A stretch of 64,000 nucleotides of DNA from Bacteroidales bacterium (GCA_016938685.1 JAFGUD010000528.1:1-64000); one strand, 5' to 3'. Numbered from the stretch's first letter, positions 50,954 through 60,599 are shown. Made by a program: numbers and translations. The notes: a model not told the origin generated them from the sequence alone.

Positions 50954-50984
50954 CAAACATACTAAATATGTTTAAAAACACAAA
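50954..50984 (-). promoter_or_regulatory. Bacteroidota-type promoter for fabI
   Basis: minus strand TTTG-N19-TATGTTTG. Confidence 0.65.
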
Positions 50985-50990
50985 ATATAG

Positions 50991-51785
50991 TTATTGACCT
51001 ATTGGGATAACTACACGAAATCCGATTGTAATACTGTTGTTGTTTGGATTAGAAGCTTTTCTGTTTGAGGGGGTTATGCTTTTTGCTTTATTTGCCCAGG
51101 ATCCTCCTCTTTTAACTTTTTGATCGCCTTTTTCGGGTCCGGTTGGGTTTTCTTTTTCGGAATTTTTATAATAATATGGAGAATACCAGTCTTGACACCA
51201 TTCCGACAAATTGCCGAACAAATCGTAAACACCAGAAGGTAAAATTTCTTTTGATTTAATTTCGTAATATTTATAATGTTCGCTTTCAGAATAAACTGCA
51301 TACTTGTCAAGTGTGTCTATCGAAATTTCTTTATATGGTAATGAAAGCTTTGCCAAATATTCCCATTCTGCCTCTGTTGGCAATCTGCCGCCAATCCATT
51401 TGCAATATGCATTTGCTCCCCACCAACTGACAAAAACAACTGGATAATTTTCAAATCCTTTTTCTACGTAAAAAATACTGTCTTTTTCGTAAATTTTGCA
51501 ATTTTCTGACTCCCATTTTCCATTTATGTCAATCCACATTGTATTTCCTTCGTGTTGATTTCCTTTTTCGTTTAAAAAAATTACATATTCAGCGTTTGTT
51601 ACTTCATGATCAAGTACATAAAAATCAGATATTTTAACCTTGTGAATTGGAATTTCATCAGGTTGATTTTTTGAACCCATTTTATATTTTCCACCTTTAA
51701 TAAAAACATAGTTTTCTGGTGCTTGTGCATTGATATTTAATATAAAAAAAACACAAATTGAAATAAGAAATAATTTTTTTTCCAT
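50991..51785 (-). CDS. exported formylglycine-generating-enzyme-like (SUMF1/FGE sulfatase-modifying-factor) domain protein
   Basis: FIKGGKYKMGSKNQPDEIPIHKVKISDFYVLDHEVTNAEY, GGRLPTEAEWEYLAK, GNLSEWCQDWY, KRGGSWANKA, GFRVV; start moved to ATG 51785 before the signal peptide. Confidence 0.9.
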   Translation of the reverse strand: MEKKLFLISICVFFILNINAQAPENYVFIKGGKYKMGSKNQPDEIPIHKVKISDFYVLDHEVTNAEYVIFLNEKGNQHEGNTMWIDINGKWESENCKIYEKDSIFYVEKGFENYPVVFVSWWGANAYCKWIGGRLPTEAEWEYLAKLSLPYKEISIDTLDKYAVYSESEHYKYYEIKSKEILPSGVYDLFGNLSEWCQDWYSPYYYKNSEKENPTGPEKGDQKVKRGGSWANKAKSITPSNRKASNPNNNSITIGFRVVIPIGQ

Positions 51786-51811
51786 TTTTATTTTTTTTTG
51801 CAAATGTAGTT

Positions 51812-51841
51812 TTTGGTGTTTTTTTAAAAAAATTACTTTTG
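51812..51841 (+). promoter_or_regulatory. Bacteroidota-type promoter for the GT2 fusion gene
   Basis: TTTG (51812-51815)-N18-TACTTTTG (51834-51841). Confidence 0.65.
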
Positions 51842-51858
51842 TGAAATTATTATTTAAA

Positions 51859-53814
51859 ATGGATCTTTCAATTGTCATAGTAAATTACAACGTAAAACAT
51901 TTTCTGCAACAATGTCTTACATCGGTTTTTAATGCTTTAAAAACTGTTGATGCTGAGGTGTGGGTTGTTGATAATAACTCTGTCGATGGATCTGTTCAAA
52001 TGGTTAGGGAGAATTTTCCGGAAACAAAACTTATTGCAAATAAAGATAATGTGGGATTTTCTAAGGCTAATAATCAAGCAATTAGGTTATCAACAGGAAA
52101 ATATATTTTATTGCTAAACCCCGACACAATTGTAGAAGAATCAACTTTTGCTAAAATTGTTGATTTTATGGATGAAAATCCAAACGCGGGTGGGCTAGGA
52201 GTAAATATGATTGATGGAAAAGGTAATTTTCTGCCTGAATCGAAACGTGGAATCCCAACTCCAATGGTAGCTTTTTACAAAATGTTTGGATTAACTAGTA
52301 TTTTCTCAAAATCTAAGCGTTTTGCAAAGTATTATATGGGACATTTAGATAAAAATGAGACAAATAAAGTCGAAATTTTATCAGGTGCTTTTATGTTGCT
52401 CCGAAAAACAGTTCTTGACAAAATAGGTTTGCTAGATGAAGATTTTTTTATGTACGGAGAAGATATTGATTTGTCATACAGAATATTAAAATCCGGTTTT
52501 GATAATTATTATTTTGCTGACACAAAAATTGTTCATTACAAAGGAGAAAGCACTAAAAAAGGTAGTCTCAACTATGTTTATGTTTTTTACAATGCAATGA
52601 TAATTTTTGCGAAAAAACATTTTGCTAAATCAAATGCCAGATTGTTTATGTTTTTAATAAAAATGGCAATTGTTTTCAGGGCAAGTTTATCGGTAATGAA
52701 AAGAGCATGGAATAATTTGTATCTGCCACTTTTAGATGCAACGGCTATTTATGCAGGATTTTACTTTTTTGTGCCGTTTTGGGAAAAAATAAAATTTCAC
52801 GAAACCAATTATTATCCCGATTTTATATGGATACTTTTGGGCTTGTATGTGCTAATTTGGCTTATTTCAGGATATTATTCCGGAATGTATGAAAATCCGG
52901 TTAAGTTGAAAAGTGTTTTTGTAGGTATATTAATAGGAACATTTATTATTCTTGTAATTTATGCTTTAATAGATGTAAAATTCAGATTTTCAAGGGCTGT
53001 GATTTTAATTGGAACCGGATATGCTATTTCAATGCTTCTTTTGTTTCGGGTCATCTTACATGGTTTAAGAAAACATTCAAAATACAGTATTTATTCGCGC
53101 AGAGAAAACAGAGTTGCAATTGTTGGCGAAACCGACGAAAATTTAAGAGTAAAATCTATTTTGGAACAAATCAGCCTTAGGATTAATGTTGTAGGTTTTA
53201 TTAGTCCAAATGATAACAAAAATGATTATCTTGGAAACTTAGATCAAATTGATGAAATTGTTAAAATTCACAAGATTGATGAAGTAATTTTTTGTGCTAA
53301 AAATCTTTCTGCTGAAAAAATTATTAGCCGAATGTTGAAACTTTCAAGTCTTGATGTTAGTGTAAAAATCGCTCCTGAAGATAGTGTTTCAATAATTGGC
53401 AGTAATTCAATAAATACAGCCGGAGATTTGTATACTCTTGATTTGAATACAATAACAAAAGCAAATAATAAAAGATTTAAAGCTTTGTTTGACAAAATAT
53501 TTGCAGTTATTCTTTTGGTGTTTTTCCCAATTGTTTTGTTTTTCGTGAAAAATAAGTTGGGATTATTTAGAAATATTTTTTTTGTTCTAATTGGTAAATA
53601 TAGTTGGGTTGGATTTTCATCTAATGATCAAATATTTATGAATAATTTACCACTTATTAAAAAAGGAATATTGTCACCCATAGACAGTGTTAAGAACTCA
53701 AATAAAATGTTGGCGGGGGTAAAACACAATTTTAATGTATCTTATGCTAAAAATTATCGTGTTACAACCGATATTTTTATTATTTTTAAGGGATTTAATC
53801 AACTAGGAAAATAA
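51859..53814 (+). CDS. GT2 glycosyltransferase fused to a polyprenyl-glycosylphosphotransferase-like membrane region
   Basis: MDLSIVIVNYNVKHFLQQCL, NKDNVGFSKANNQAI, GEDIDLSYRI; then several TM helices, VAIVGETDEN nucleotide-binding-like domain and a shortened sugar-transferase-like C-terminus; start moved to ATG 51859. Confidence 0.88.
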   Translation: MDLSIVIVNYNVKHFLQQCLTSVFNALKTVDAEVWVVDNNSVDGSVQMVRENFPETKLIANKDNVGFSKANNQAIRLSTGKYILLLNPDTIVEESTFAKIVDFMDENPNAGGLGVNMIDGKGNFLPESKRGIPTPMVAFYKMFGLTSIFSKSKRFAKYYMGHLDKNETNKVEILSGAFMLLRKTVLDKIGLLDEDFFMYGEDIDLSYRILKSGFDNYYFADTKIVHYKGESTKKGSLNYVYVFYNAMIIFAKKHFAKSNARLFMFLIKMAIVFRASLSVMKRAWNNLYLPLLDATAIYAGFYFFVPFWEKIKFHETNYYPDFIWILLGLYVLIWLISGYYSGMYENPVKLKSVFVGILIGTFIILVIYALIDVKFRFSRAVILIGTGYAISMLLLFRVILHGLRKHSKYSIYSRRENRVAIVGETDENLRVKSILEQISLRINVVGFISPNDNKNDYLGNLDQIDEIVKIHKIDEVIFCAKNLSAEKIISRMLKLSSLDVSVKIAPEDSVSIIGSNSINTAGDLYTLDLNTITKANNKRFKALFDKIFAVILLVFFPIVLFFVKNKLGLFRNIFFVLIGKYSWVGFSSNDQIFMNNLPLIKKGILSPIDSVKNSNKMLAGVKHNFNVSYAKNYRVTTDIFIIFKGFNQLGK

Positions 53815-53921
53815 CAAAAAGCATTTTTAAATTTGCTGATAATTTATTTTTTAAAAAAAACAAAAACGAATATAGATAACTATCGGATAATTTTAATAAT
53901 TTTGTCCTAAATTTGAATGAA

Positions 53922-54878
53922 ATGGCATTAAATATTTTTAATAAAAATAAAAAAGAACGTTTAGAAGAAGGATTATCAAAAACTAAGGAAAATTTTTTCA
54001 AAAAATTCTCTCGCTCGATAGCCGGAAAGACTAAAGTAGATATAGATGTTTTAGATGAATTAGAAGAAATACTTGTTGCATCTGATGTTGGAATTGATAC
54101 TACTGTGAAAATAATTGATAGAATCGAAGATCGGGTTTCAAAAGATAAATATTTGAATACAAGCGAATTAAATCGTATTTTAATCGAAGAAATAGAAGGG
54201 TTATTAGATGAAAATCCGGCAACTGATTTTAACGCAGATTTTGAAACAAAAGACGGTTCTCCATATATTATTTTAGTTGTTGGAGTAAATGGAGTAGGAA
54301 AGACCACAACTATAGGTAAGTTGGCAAACAAATTTAAACGCGCCGGGAAAAAAGTTATCTTAGGAGCAGCTGATACATTTCGTGCCGCAGCCGTAGATCA
54401 GATTGAAATTTGGTCAAAAAGAGTTGATGTTCCCTTGGTTTCAAAAGGTATGGGCGCCGATCCTGCTGCTGTTGCTTTTGACACTGTAAAAAAGGCTGTT
54501 GCTGAGAATTACGATGTTGTTATAATAGATACTGCCGGACGATTACATAATAAAATCAACTTAATGAATGAACTTTCTAAAATTCATCGTTCGGTTCAAA
54601 AAGTTGTACCTGATGCACCACACGAAGTGCTTCTTGTTCTTGACGCCTCTACCGGTCAAAATGCTTTTGAACAGGCAAAACAATTCACTCTTGCCACAAA
54701 AGTTTCTGCTCTGGCATTAACAAAGCTCGACGGGACTGCAAAAGGCGGAGTTGTAATTGGTATTTCTGCCGAATTTAAAATTCCTGTTAAATACATTGGA
54801 GTAGGAGAACAGATTGATGATTTGCAAATTTTTGATAAACACTTATTTGTTGAATCTCTTTTTTCAAATCAAAAATAA
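53922..54878 (+). CDS. ftsY: signal recognition particle receptor FtsY
   Basis: GVNGVGKTTTIGKLANKFK, AADTFRAAAVDQIEIW, VVIIDTAGRLHNKINLM, LTKLDGTAKGGVVIGI; ATG at 53922, a TTG start at 53913 is also possible. Confidence 0.96.
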   Translation: MALNIFNKNKKERLEEGLSKTKENFFKKFSRSIAGKTKVDIDVLDELEEILVASDVGIDTTVKIIDRIEDRVSKDKYLNTSELNRILIEEIEGLLDENPATDFNADFETKDGSPYIILVVGVNGVGKTTTIGKLANKFKRAGKKVILGAADTFRAAAVDQIEIWSKRVDVPLVSKGMGADPAAVAFDTVKKAVAENYDVVIIDTAGRLHNKINLMNELSKIHRSVQKVVPDAPHEVLLVLDASTGQNAFEQAKQFTLATKVSALALTKLDGTAKGGVVIGISAEFKIPVKYIGVGEQIDDLQIFDKHLFVESLFSNQK

Positions 54879-54892
54879 AAAACCTTAATATC

Positions 54893-55891
54893 ATGAAAAA
54901 ATATTTTTTAATTATTTCTGCTTTCTTTTTTGTTTTTACTGCTTGTCAAGATGTTAAATATCAACAAGTAGCAGGAGAAGCGCAAGGTACAACTTATCAT
55001 ATTATCTACAATAAAGATAAAATGATGAAAAATGAAATTGACTCTATCTTATTAGAAATTGACTTATCGGTTTCTAATTACAATAAAAATAGTCTACTGT
55101 ATAAAATTAACAAAAATGTTCCTGATGTTACGTTAGATCAGCATTTTATCACTGTGTTCAATAAAGCTGTCGAAATTTCAAAAGCTTCTGATGGACTTTT
55201 TGATATTACAGTTGGTCCTTTAATTAATTTATATGGATTTGGAACTGAGGATAAAGGACAAATAAGCGATACTCTTGTAGATAGCTTGTTGCATTTTGTA
55301 GGTTATGACAAAATAAGAATTGTAGGAAATAAACTTGAAAAAGAAAATGAGAATGTAATAATTGATATGAATGCATTAGCACAAGGTTATTCGGTTGATT
55401 ATGTTGCTGATTATTTTGAAAGAAAAGGAATTACAAATTACATGATTGAAATCGGTGGAGAAACAATATGCCGAGGACATAACGAATTTGGCGAAGCTTG
55501 GAGAATTGGAGTAGAAAAACCACTTGAAAATTCAGACATTAATGATAGACAGATAGAATTAATTGTAGGTTTTAAAAATGAGAAAAAAGCTCTGGCTACG
55601 TCAGGAAATTATCGCAAATTTTATATTGAAAATGGTGTAAAATTTACACACACTATTAATCCTAAAACAGGTTATCCATCAAGAGACAGCCTTGTTAGTG
55701 TAACAATAATGGCAAGTGACTGCATGACAGCAGATGGATATGCTACTGCGTGTTTGGTATCAGGTTACGAAAAAGCAGTTGAAATTGTTAATTCTAATGA
55801 TAACCTTGAAGCATTTTTGATTTATTTCGATTATCAAGGGAATTATAAATTCTATTTTTCTCAGGGATTTAAAGAATATGTTGTTGAATAA
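54893..55891 (+). CDS. apbE: FAD:protein FMN transferase
   Basis: lipobox FTACQD; GEAQGTTYHIIY, SDGLFDITVGPLINLYGFG, ALAQGYSVDYVADYF, HTINPKTGYPSRDSL. Confidence 0.93.
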   Translation: MKKYFLIISAFFFVFTACQDVKYQQVAGEAQGTTYHIIYNKDKMMKNEIDSILLEIDLSVSNYNKNSLLYKINKNVPDVTLDQHFITVFNKAVEISKASDGLFDITVGPLINLYGFGTEDKGQISDTLVDSLLHFVGYDKIRIVGNKLEKENENVIIDMNALAQGYSVDYVADYFERKGITNYMIEIGGETICRGHNEFGEAWRIGVEKPLENSDINDRQIELIVGFKNEKKALATSGNYRKFYIENGVKFTHTINPKTGYPSRDSLVSVTIMASDCMTADGYATACLVSGYEKAVEIVNSNDNLEAFLIYFDYQGNYKFYFSQGFKEYVVE

Positions 55892-55896
55892 AGATT

Positions 55897-56280
55897 ATGA
55901 AATTATCTTTAAATAAGGAAGATTTAGATCAAATTATAATGGTTGGAGACAGAGTTTTAATAAAACCTAAAACTCCACAAGACAGAACAAAATCAGGATT
56001 GTATTTGCCTGCGTCGATAGAACAAAAAGAAAAATTGCATAATGGTTATGTTGTTAAAGTTGGACCGGGTTATCCTATTCCAGCTATTAATGATTTTGAT
56101 GAACCATGGAGGGACAATACTGAAAATGTTAAATTTGTTCCAATTCAACCTCAAATTGGGGATTTGGCTGTATATTTGCAGTCAAATTCCTTTGAAATTG
56201 CTTTTAATAAAGAAACTTTTGTTATAGTTCCGAGTTCTGCAATTTTAATGCTTGTCAGAGATGATGGTCTGATAGAATAG
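55897..56280 (+). CDS. divergent GroES-family co-chaperonin-like protein
   Basis: MVGDRVLIKPKTPQDRTKSGLYLPASIEQKEKLHNGYVVKVGPG; insertion relative to GroES; no groEL adjacent. Confidence 0.8.
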   Translation: MKLSLNKEDLDQIIMVGDRVLIKPKTPQDRTKSGLYLPASIEQKEKLHNGYVVKVGPGYPIPAINDFDEPWRDNTENVKFVPIQPQIGDLAVYLQSNSFEIAFNKETFVIVPSSAILMLVRDDGLIE

Positions 56281-56305
56281 AAAGATTTTTAGAAAAAATA
56301 GTCTC

Positions 56306-56770
56306 ATGGAAAAAAAAGTTGCCGGTTGGCTTATTGTTCATACAGAAGGAACAGAACACGTTAATTATGAACTTTATGAAGGGAAAAATATTATTGGAAG
56401 ATCAACTCCAAACTTTTCTCCTGATATTCCTTTAGATGATACTTATGTTAGTCGTAAACATGCGGTTATGATTGTGCGACTTAACGAGAATAATTTTTAC
56501 GAATATTATATTGCCGATAATGATGAAGTAAACGGTAAACCAAGTATGAATGGTACTTTTGTTAATGGTAAAACTGAACGTATTGGTAAAAGTGCAGTAA
56601 AAATGATTGATGGAGATACTGTTCAAATTGGAGTTACAAAGTTTGTTTTAAAATCAACAGAAATTTCAATTGATATTGAAGAAGCAATTAAACTTGTCAA
56701 AAAACAAGAATATCAAACTACAGTTGATTTTGTTACTCAATCTAAATTATATAAAAAAATAAAAAAGTAA
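56306..56770 (+). CDS. FHA domain protein
   Basis: NIIGRSTPNFSPDIPLDDTYVSRKHAVMIV ... SMNGTFVNG ... DGDTVQIGVTKFVL. Confidence 0.88.
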   Translation: MEKKVAGWLIVHTEGTEHVNYELYEGKNIIGRSTPNFSPDIPLDDTYVSRKHAVMIVRLNENNFYEYYIADNDEVNGKPSMNGTFVNGKTERIGKSAVKMIDGDTVQIGVTKFVLKSTEISIDIEEAIKLVKKQEYQTTVDFVTQSKLYKKIKK

Positions 56771-58108
56771 TTAAAATATATTTGGCGTAATCTTTCTTTT
56801 GATGTAATATCGATAATGTAAGTTAATCCCTATCGAAAAAAGCAACATTTTAGGGTTACGCCAAAGATATTTATTAAGCAAAGTTCTGTTTAAAATGCTT
56901 TTCATTGAAAAAGTTTTCCTGTTCAACCACCAATACATTTCAGTTAATTTTTCAGGTGATATTTTTTTAGGAATATGCACACATTGCGAACCGTCAAAAT
57001 CTTTCCAGTTTTCGGTTAATAGTCTTCCTTCTTCTTTGTACTGATTATATAAAGCCGTTCCCGGAATTGGTGTTAAAATATAAAAACGTGGAATAGGAAC
57101 TTTATTTTTGTTAATAAAATCGAATGTTTCTTTTATGCTTTCTTCAGTGTCTTCATCTGTTCCAACAATCATTTCAGTACTTACAGTTATTCCTGCTTCG
57201 CTCAAAATACGGAAATTTTCAACATGTTCACTTGCTTTCAGCCATGGTTTTTGAATGCTGTTTAGAGCATCCTGACTTATGCTTTCTACACCAAAACTCA
57301 TCAAATCACAACCTGATTTTACAACAATATCAAGCAATTCCGGTTTTTTTGCCAAATGCAAAGCACATTGACTAGCCCAATTCATTTTAAGTGGCGTAAT
57401 TTTTTCACATAATTCTTTGAGATACTTGGGGTTAGAAACAATATTATCATCAATTAAATAAAAACGTTTGAAGCCGCGTTTTTTTACCTCTTTAATATCT
57501 CTTATTACCTCGTCAACCGGACGAAATAAATATTTACCTTCATATAAACAAGCAATTGAACAAAAAGAGCATTGAAAAGAACAACCTCTTCCGGCTTGAA
57601 CCGGTAACATGTTGCCAATTGATTTTTTTGTAAGTAACTCATAACGAGGAACAGGAAGATTTTTCAATTCAGTAATTGGATAATTATATACTTGTTTTAG
57701 TTTGCCTGATTCTTCAAAATCTTTAAGCATCATCGGATATGAAATTTCAGCATCGCCAATTACTACGCTGTCAACGTACTTTAGAGTTTCTTCGTAAGCT
57801 ATAGAAGCCATGTAGCCACCCATAACAACGATTTTTCCTCTTTTTTTGAACTCCTGTGCAATCTCAGCTCCTCTAAAAATTGCATGTCCCATTGTTCCAA
57901 TTGCAATAATGTCGGCATCGCTGTCTAAATCTATTTTGTCAACAACTTCTATCGCTACTTCAACTTCCCAATTATTAGGTGTGTAAGCCGCTAACAAAGG
58001 GAAAGCTAATCCCGGAAGATTTATTTTTTTTTGTGTACAAAGTTTACCGTTTTCTGCATATTGAGTTGGTTGTATGAAAAGTATTTTTGGCATTTTTCTA
58101 TTTTTCAA
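56771..58108 (-). CDS. B12-binding-domain radical SAM protein
   Basis: GRGCSFQCSFCSI (C-x3-C-x2-C), cobalamin-like N-terminal domain IIAIGTMGHAIFRGAEIAQEFKKRGKIVVMGGYMAS, IVGTDEDTEESI. Confidence 0.92.
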   Translation of the reverse strand: MKNRKMPKILFIQPTQYAENGKLCTQKKINLPGLAFPLLAAYTPNNWEVEVAIEVVDKIDLDSDADIIAIGTMGHAIFRGAEIAQEFKKRGKIVVMGGYMASIAYEETLKYVDSVVIGDAEISYPMMLKDFEESGKLKQVYNYPITELKNLPVPRYELLTKKSIGNMLPVQAGRGCSFQCSFCSIACLYEGKYLFRPVDEVIRDIKEVKKRGFKRFYLIDDNIVSNPKYLKELCEKITPLKMNWASQCALHLAKKPELLDIVVKSGCDLMSFGVESISQDALNSIQKPWLKASEHVENFRILSEAGITVSTEMIVGTDEDTEESIKETFDFINKNKVPIPRFYILTPIPGTALYNQYKEEGRLLTENWKDFDGSQCVHIPKKISPEKLTEMYWWLNRKTFSMKSILNRTLLNKYLWRNPKMLLFSIGINLHYRYYIKRKITPNIF

Positions 58109-58251
58109 GTTTTGAGCAACAGCGTTAAATCTAATTATTATGTCAGGTTATAATATGAAACTATCAAAAATTATTAGTCGATAACTTGTTTACAAATTTA
58201 ATTGAATTGTATAACAAAAGAAGTTTTATTTTTTTAGATTTGCCACAAAAA

Positions 58252-59493
58252 ATGAAAATACTGTCTCTTGCATTCATAATATTTTTAACTTCACAAGTAT
58301 TGTTTGCTCAATCTACAGATTCTTTATCGAGAAAAAACGCTTTAAATATCTTTCTTGATTCTTATCATAATACACAATTTATCAAAGAAAATATAACATT
58401 TGTTAATTATGTTAGAGATGTTAAAGATGCTGATGTTTACGTGCTTGAAATAACACAATCTGCCGGAAACGGAGGCGAAGAGTTTTCTTATATATTCACT
58501 GGAAATCATAAATATATTGGCAAAAACGACACTCTGAAGTTTTACACAACCGCTGATAATACCATAGACGAAATAAGACAAAAACAAGTTCAGATTTTGA
58601 AAATTGGTTTAATGCAATATGTTGCTCATACTCCTTATGCTAATGAAATTGATATTGTTTTTTCTGACAATTTTGATGATGAAATAACCGAAGATAAATG
58701 GCGAAGTTGGGTTTTTGAATTGAACGCTTCCGGAAGTACTAGTGGCGAAGACTCTTATAAAAGCTATAATCTTGAATCGTCAATTAGTGCTCAAAAAATT
58801 ACTGAAAAGTGGAAAATAGAAATTAAATACAGTAACTATAATTATTTGTCATATTATTATTTTGATGATGATACAATTTCCAGTCAGCGAGTTACTAATT
58901 ATTTTAGATCATTGGTTGCTTTGAGTATTGGCAATCATTGGGCACTTGGTTTCAACTGCGATTTTGGAAATAGTACGTACAATAACAAAAAACTATTTAC
59001 CGGATTTTGGCCAACAATTGAATATAATGTTTTTCAATATTCTAAATCTAATATTATTCAGTTAAGGTTTCAGTATTTATTTGGCCCAAAATATTACAAA
59101 TATTACGAAACAACTATTTATGATAAGCACGAAGATTTATTGTATTCTGAGAGATTAGGAGTTGCTTTTCAGATAAATAAAAAATGGGGTTCTATAAATA
59201 CATCTGTAAGTGGGGAACATTATTTTCATGATTTTTCTAAAAACAGGCTTAATTTTGATAATGAACTGGAAATAAGGATAATTAAGGGGCTTTCTGTTTA
59301 TTTATACGGTTCATATTCTATTATAAACGATCAAATATTTTTACCTAAAGGAGATTTATCTTACGAAGACATTTTACTCCGTCAACAACAAGCTTCAACA
59401 AATTATTCTTATTGGGGTTTTGTAGGTTTTTCATACACTTTTGGATCTATTTACAATAATGTGGTAAATCCAAGATTTAATAGTATTTATTAA
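58252..59493 (+). CDS. exported hypothetical protein, DUF481-like outer-membrane barrel
   Basis: signal peptide MKILSLAFIIFLTSQVLFAQ; beta-barrel-like alternating pattern to the C-terminal YWGFVGFSYTFGSIYNNVVNPRF; start moved to ATG 58252. Confidence 0.65.
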   Translation: MKILSLAFIIFLTSQVLFAQSTDSLSRKNALNIFLDSYHNTQFIKENITFVNYVRDVKDADVYVLEITQSAGNGGEEFSYIFTGNHKYIGKNDTLKFYTTADNTIDEIRQKQVQILKIGLMQYVAHTPYANEIDIVFSDNFDDEITEDKWRSWVFELNASGSTSGEDSYKSYNLESSISAQKITEKWKIEIKYSNYNYLSYYYFDDDTISSQRVTNYFRSLVALSIGNHWALGFNCDFGNSTYNNKKLFTGFWPTIEYNVFQYSKSNIIQLRFQYLFGPKYYKYYETTIYDKHEDLLYSERLGVAFQINKKWGSINTSVSGEHYFHDFSKNRLNFDNELEIRIIKGLSVYLYGSYSIINDQIFLPKGDLSYEDILLRQQQASTNYSYWGFVGFSYTFGSIYNNVVNPRFNSIY

Positions 59494-59675
59494 TCCGTAT
59501 CATAGAAGAAATTTTGTTTTAAAAATCATTATTTGGTCGCAAGAAAAATCAGATTTAGTAGAAAAATTGATTTCATAATTTCATGTTCTGTTAAAAATTA
59601 CACTAATTTTTTGTTTTTTCCTTGTATTTTACCAAATTTGTGAGGTTATATTAACTATAAAAAACAAGCATAACC

Positions 59676-60599
59676 GTGAATTTTGATAATTTCGACATAA
59701 GCTATATTACCGAATGGATTGATCAGGAAAAGTGTGTAATAATACTTGGACCTGACTTTGCTTTCGACTTTAAAAAATCATTATTAGGAGAATTTAACAA
59801 TTTTCTTAATCTGAAAAAATATAAAAGCGAGTTTAATGAAAAAGATGATTTTTTTGATTCTCATTCAATTAAACCAATGTTTTATCAGCATTTGTCGCGT
59901 TTTTTTAAGTCAATCGAGCCAACTGATTTTCATAAAAAAATTGCAGAAATTCCATTTCATCTAATTATTTCTTCTTCTCCTGATGTGCTTCTAAGTCAAA
60001 TTTTCGATGAAAAAAGCTTTGATTATACTTTTGATTATTACGACAAAAATATGAATCCGCAGCCTATTGCTCCTCTTTCAAAGGATAAACCATTAATTTA
60101 TAACTTGCTTGGTGTTCAGAATATGTTCAATTCATTGGTATTGACTTTTAATCAGCTTTTTGATTACCTGGCGTCAATACTTGGAGACCATAAACTTAGC
60201 GATGGATTAAAAAAACAATTACAAGAAGCTCAATCAATTCTTTTTCTTGGTTTTAAATTCAACAAATGGTATTATAAGCTGATATTTAGGCTGTTAGGGT
60301 TTTATGAAAATGCCATGTATCAAGCACCAATGGACGAAATAGAACAACTTAACAACGATGAAATTTATAATTTTTACGTTAATGAGTTTAATTTTCAGTT
60401 CATAGATGTTTCAGGCGAACAAATTATCACTAAATTATACGAACATTACAAAGATTTAAATCAGCTGAGAAAACCAAAAAGCAAAATAGTTGCTGGAAAT
60501 GTTATTCAAAATATTACAAACAACAATATTAATATTCAAGGTAATGGAAATATTGTAGCAAACGACATAAAAGATTCCGATATCGACATTAAAAAATAA
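59676..60599 (+). CDS. SIR2-like domain protein with N/G/I-rich C-terminal tail
   Basis: GTG start; ITEWIDQEKCVIILGPDFAF, KIAEIPFHLIISSSPDVLL, SILFLGFKFNKWYYKLIFRLL; tail GNVIQNITNNNINIQGNGNIVANDIKDSDIDIKK. Confidence 0.78.
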   Translation: MNFDNFDISYITEWIDQEKCVIILGPDFAFDFKKSLLGEFNNFLNLKKYKSEFNEKDDFFDSHSIKPMFYQHLSRFFKSIEPTDFHKKIAEIPFHLIISSSPDVLLSQIFDEKSFDYTFDYYDKNMNPQPIAPLSKDKPLIYNLLGVQNMFNSLVLTFNQLFDYLASILGDHKLSDGLKKQLQEAQSILFLGFKFNKWYYKLIFRLLGFYENAMYQAPMDEIEQLNNDEIYNFYVNEFNFQFIDVSGEQIITKLYEHYKDLNQLRKPKSKIVAGNVIQNITNNNINIQGNGNIVANDIKDSDIDIKK

